From contig JAJEKV010000056.1 in assembly GCA_021234155.1 (NCBI GenBank), forward strand, positions 7,737,663-7,801,662: a stretch of 64,000 nt of DNA, read 5' to 3'. Made by a program: the position numbers and the translations under genes. The notes below the pieces were generated by a model. The model was not told the DNA's origin and ran no database searches. It saw only the letters and a program-made list of their open reading frames with translations. Source of the stretch: Isoetes taiwanensis (Eukaryota; Streptophyta; Lycopodiopsida; Isoetales; Isoetaceae). Positions 60,176 to 64,000 of this stretch are shown here, piece by piece; positions within the stretch are counted from its first letter, which is position 1; each line of letters begins with the position of its first letter.

Positions 60176-62283
60176 TTTCATGCAGATGCTATTATTCAAG
60201 AGGTTTCTGGACCAACATCCAGAAATTAAGATTCGTCTTCGAGCTTTTGAGAAGCTAAAACCTTGGTTTGTTGTGAAATTGAAGGACTTCAATAGTTGCT
60301 ATTGCATTCAGCACGTGAGGATGCAAATGCTAGTGGATGGACTCAATGGGATGAGAACCAAACATCCGAAGAATTGAACTTGCACCTGCGATGTTTGTAG
60401 ATCACATGAACTTGGTCAATGCAGAGCACACCAGCATAAAATTGCAAGTATAGGAAGCTTGTGAAGATCTATATTGTGTCCAAAGAGTGAATTATATGAG
60501 TTTCACAAGAAGGCGTGCATCCTTGGAGATTGTGAGCTGTGTGGAATCAAGAAGTTTCAGGCCTGTCCATGGAAGAAAGTGGCAGTAACAGGAAAGTGAA
60601 ATGGGAGTACATTGACTATGAAAAAGACAACGTCTCGACTTCTGGTAGGAGACTGACTCATCAGTACAATGAGATAGAACCCAAGGAGCTTCTGGATAAA
60701 CTGAAAGAGCATCTAAAATTTTTTCCACTGCATAATTTCAGGCACCAATGGCATGCAAAACAATTTAAGGAGCTTCTGGAGAATCTCCCAGCAGATGCAT
60801 GTCTTTCGGTAGTGGATTTTGTAGAGAACTATATATTCAAGGAACAAGAGGAAGTGCAGTCGATGCACTGGGTCAATAACCAGATTACTATTTTGGTTCA
60901 AATAACATATCAGTACGACTCAGTGGCAGATGAGATTATCAAGGAAACACATTACTATGTATCAGATGATAGGGAACACGATACTTTGTTCGTGCACCAC
61001 TGCTTCATGAAGCACCACAAATATCTGGAGCAGAAAGGAAGGGTACCAAAGAGATATTATGTGTTTTCAGATGGTGCAGCATCTCAATTCAAGGCTTCTA
61101 GACCATTTTACTTTGTGGTTACGCATAACAAACGATTAATCGATGTCTATATGATGTGGAATTTTTTTTGGTTCTAACTACGGGAAAGGTGAACACGATG
61201 GCAAAGCGGGCCGAAGTTAAAGAGATGGTTAAGACAACCGCAATTAAAATACAAAGAAAGATAAATTTGGGTAATGCTCATGAAGTGGGAGAAGTTGTCG
61301 AAGAGATGTTTACTTGTGGAACATCCGAAAGTGGATGAACACATCCGAAACCAAGAAGAGGAAGAATATAAAAAGGTTCTTTTGGGAAGTCAAGGTGGAG
61401 GATATAGATAGAAAGAAAGCATGGGGTGCAGAAAGGATTTTGGACACTAGGCAGATCCATTGTGTACATGCATTCAATCCTGAATCTCCATTGCAGTTGC
61501 ACATGAGGGAACTTTCATGCTTCTGCAGCTACTGCTTGGATGGCATGTGGGACAGTTGTGTGAACAAGCACTATGTTGATGATTGGAAACTTCAAGTTAT
61601 TGTACCATCCTCCAATGTGCATGCTGACATTGAGGACCGTAAATCCAGCAGGTCCTTGTTCTCCTCCAATCCCACGATGTTAGCAGAGGCACTTAGAGTT
61701 GGTGATAATTTTGCTGTCGTTGCTCCGAAAGGGGATGATGAGGGTTCTGAATTTTGGATTCTGATGTGCACAAAACCAAAGTGGATAGTGGAGAAAGACT
61801 TCCAATTCAACGGAACATGGTACCTCGTCGGTGATAGTGTCATAGAAGGTATGCATTACAAGAAGGGCGCAAGATCAACCGTCAGCTATGATCTTTGCAG
61901 TAAAGACGCCTTAGGCATAGTATTCACAACACAGATCTGTGCAATCAGACTTCACATGCCACCAACTAAACATCAAAACATGACTGTATATAGGCTGGAT
62001 CCTTTAGATGAGGAGAAAATTTTACAGAATTTACCCGAAGTTCTTTCTGATGATGATAAAATGTAAAACCATTCTGTAGTTTTCAGAACTCATGTGAAGT
62101 TTTGTGCTTCAGTTGTGAAAATGAGTTTGTCTTGATTTCTTTTGAAGGTTTGAATTCTTCTGAACACTTGATTCCTTTGTTTGTGAGATGAATTGAATAT
62201 GAATTTTCATTCAAATGAATCGAGGTTACAATAACAATTATGTACATAAGAAAGATATACAGTGATTTCAAGTACGAAGTGAC

Positions 62284-63252
62284 TCATGCACCTACATACT
62301 TCCCAATACATATGTTCCTCTCAGTTCCAGCTCTTGTTGCTTCTAATCTTAAAATTTCAAGCATGAACACTCTAACATCAACTAGATCCTGGTCTAAAAT
62401 GTCCACAACCTGAGTTAACCACACTGTCAATAACAGAGTTTGGTTTGTCTGCTGCATTTGAGTTGACTTACTAGATCAGGCAACAATATATTCACTCCTT
62501 TCAAGTACCCCCTCACAAATTTGTGCATAAACGAACATACGGCAGGGCCACATGAATGACCATCAGTTTGAAGAGGCGTTCTGGAAATTTTCACAACATC
62601 TGAGGTTGTAAAGCTGAATTATTGTGTCCCAGCAATTCCAGGAACCTGCATTCAAAGTTTGTTGTCATTGTGCCACAATAGCAAAATGCAATGAGCAAGC
62701 ACTAACCTCTCAATATGTCTGCTTCTGCCATGCAAGCCCGAGCTATCAAAGTGATATATCCCTGGTTTATATCTCAGTGCGAGACATGTGTGGCTTACAA
62801 TCAGAAAACAGGTCCAGTGATGTCCATCACAAGCAGGCAAAAACATGTACTGGCACTTATCCAGATTCACATGTTTCCTTATTGTTTTGTAACTATTTGT
62901 GTTCTTGGACAATGTCGAGTGAAAAAGAGGGTCAAAGAAATGAAAGGGATGGCTCATTCCTTGGAGCATCAAGTAGTATTCCATGTATCTGCAAACATAT
63001 GCATATGATGGCACAATCATGATGATCACAAATCAGATGAAAGTATCACCTTGAGAAGAGGAGGATCAATTGATCATTGAACCACTGCGTATTAGCTTCC
63101 AAAATTTTGATGTCGGTGGAGCTAATCACGACAGTTTCAGTTCCACTCAAGACCACTTCCAAATGTTTATTTGGCTTTAGATAGACAGGGACTGCTGAAG
63201 CTCTATCATCTCTAGTTCTAAACACACACGAGAACATTTGCTCACAATCCAT
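62284..63252 (-). CDS. ULP1/SENP-type cysteine protease (peptidase C48), four exons
   Basis: ULP1-type proteases mature SUMO or remove it from targets. Exons are 63252-63050, 62988-62707, 62613-62472 and 62409-62284. All introns are GT-AG (61, 93 and 62 bp), and phases agree throughout, giving 250 residues with no internal stop. The protein has the substrate-side motif TQWFNDQLILLF (residues 56-66), then RYMEYYLMLQG. The catalytic residues are His125 in CDGHHW, Asp149 in IYHFDSS, Gln177 and Cys183 in LQTDGHSCGPAV, in the correct order and spacing. The N terminus is short, so an upstream exon may exist. Short introns are easily missed by ORF searches. It converges on the transposase-like gene, ending 218 bp from it. 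ULP1-like genes are often carried by plant transposons (some MULE and CACTA elements), so it may be element-borne. Confidence 0.82.
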
Positions 63253-63384
63253 TCAAATATCTTAAATTGAAAAAGTACAACACATATCATAGAATGTTTT
63301 TTACTTATATTGACTTTCAAAGAGTTTTACAAGATTCATTTATGAAAATACTTGTCGAGCATTTTCATGCAGTTGCGCGACTTT

Positions 63385-64000
63385 TCAGAATCCCACATGT
63401 TCCACATTATGTTCCTTCACATAAACTGGCACACTTTCTGCAGCCAGAAGTCCCTCCAGCCATGGTTTGAGGTGCTCCAAAAGGAAATTGGAATCCAACC
63501 TGTCGGGAGCAAAACTATTTGGACATATCATTGTGTTCGGCTGGTTGGCAGAACCCTTATATCTGCTGTCATCTATCAACAATGTGTTTTTCACTTGGTA
63601 TTTCCAAAATTTCTGGTACACTTTGGACAGATCCTTAAGGAAAATTGGCTTATTAACTACTTTTAATTTTGTGTTGGTGCAGTCATCCGGATTCCAAATA
63701 AAAAGAAATCTGCCCTTATATTCCTGCGGCAACTTTCTCATCAACAAGTCAACATTACTCTTAGCCATGCTGGACCACAATGCAATCTCAAATTTTGAAA
63801 AACACCATTCTAAGAACTATAATCCAGGCCTGGAAACTACTGCCTTTTGAAGGTTCAATTTCTAGAGGGTCACTGCTCCTACTACCGATGGGATCCTTTC
63901 TTTCAAGTCATAAAACTTGCCTAAAACCCCATTAAAATCTAGAACAAGGAGAATTTCAGTTAACCTCTTGGTTTTTCTTGGTTGAGGTTGTATTGGACTC
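63385..64000 (-). CDS. FCP1/NIF-type (HAD) phosphatase, 3' part, runs off the window
   Basis: FCP1-like domains dephosphorylate proteins such as the RNA polymerase II tail. The minus strand is open from the window edge: RLTEILLVLDFNGVLGKF carries the HAD motif, in the D-x-N-G-hydrophobic variant usual in plants. After about 63892 come two in-frame TAG codons (63862-63864 and 63817-63819). Then EWCFSKFEIALWSSMAKSNV, FLFIWNPDDCT, KPIFLKDLSKVYQK, VKNTLLIDDSRYKGSANQPN and LKPWLEGLLAAESV follow, ending at TGA 63385-63387. A 69-bp intron (TCG|GTAGTA to ATTATAG|TTC) would remove both stops in phase. However, the sequence SRPGL just before it resembles the RP-x-x-x-FL family motif, which favours real stops. 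Both readings stay open. Confidence 0.7.

Larger units (their letters stand above)
57848..62066 (+). pseudogene. DDE-type transposase-like gene of the 'SDGAASQF' family, two exons
   Basis: Exon 1 (about 57848-58357) encodes a Lys/Glu-rich, probably DNA-binding N terminus and ends at CAG|GTTAGT. The intron is 58358-60185 (1,828 bp). Exon 2 opens at 60186 (acceptor CATGCAG) in phase with LFKRFLDQHPEIKIRLRAF. A Cys cluster lies at about 60380-60530. The RNase H-like core has probable catalytic residues Asp in CLSVVDFVENYIFKEQEE, Asp in YVFSDGAASQFKASRPF and Glu in YGKGEHDG. A C-terminal domain (VGDNFAVVAPKGDDEGSEFW on) ends at 62066. Proteins with this pattern are, to my knowledge, widespread in animal genomes and poorly named. 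TAG at 58145, TGA at about 60375 and 60460, and frameshifts near 60560, 61165, 61200 and 61300 show that this copy is inactive. Confidence 0.7.

Noticed and set aside
59561-60258. Overlapping ORFs of up to 201 codons over the CCA/TGG tract on both strands
   Set aside because: They encode only Thr/His/Pro or Gly/Val/Trp strings in several frames at once, which follows from the satellite composition.

Overview
The window is nuclear DNA of a land plant with a large, repeat-rich genome. The evidence is an R2R3-MYB fragment of the DUO1 type, a pentatricopeptide (PPR) remnant, NBR1-like ZZ and FCP1-like domains, GT-AG introns of 60 bp to 1.8 kb, and plant-type LTR elements primed by initiator Met-tRNA. 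Nothing in it is prokaryotic or organellar. The species cannot be read from the sequence. The low gene density, the Merlin transposase and the animal-like 'SDGAASQF' transposase make a fern, lycophyte or gymnosperm more likely to me than a flowering plant, but that is an inference.

Region by region. 1-15.8 kb holds two diverged copies of one ancestral segment (A about 1-8.5 kb, B about 10.76-15.8 kb). Each carries the remnant of a minus-strand hAT transposon. Copy A was enlarged by a roughly 4 kb compound insertion and a degenerate Ty3/gypsy gag fragment, copy B by a broken LINE. 15.8-26 kb is mostly unrecognised, with a possible two-exon small gene (18.6-19.3 kb), a broken Merlin transposase (20.4-20.9 kb) and a decayed DUO1-like MYB gene (21.5-23.2 kb). 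27.1-31.8 kb is a minus-strand row of host-gene fragments: a tail-anchored protein, a ZZ finger, a C78 (ZUFSP-type) peptidase and a PPR. 34.6-48.8 kb is one L1-type LINE that was later split by a 1,687-bp solo LTR and by a 6.3-kb Ty3/gypsy element; both insertions have exact 5-bp target duplications. 50.4-52 kb is a 19-bp minisatellite, and 52-54.8 kb is a diverged roughly 300-bp repeat family in which one copy has gained a GATA-microsatellite insertion. 57.4-64 kb is the most interesting part. A split DDE-type transposase-like gene on the plus strand has a 1.8-kb intron that holds an antisense ORF and a CCA/TGG satellite. It is followed on the minus strand by an apparently intact four-exon ULP1-type cysteine protease and by the 3' end of an FCP1-like phosphatase gene.

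Most coding material here is dead or dying. The exceptions that read cleanly are the ULP1-like gene (all phases, splice sites and catalytic residues fit), probably the FCP1-like gene, the antisense 174-codon ORF and the two-exon 102-codon model. The most useful follow-ups are to test whether ULP1, FCP1 and the transposase form one mobile unit, to trace the GATA insertion family, and to look for an intact DUO1 elsewhere in the genome.
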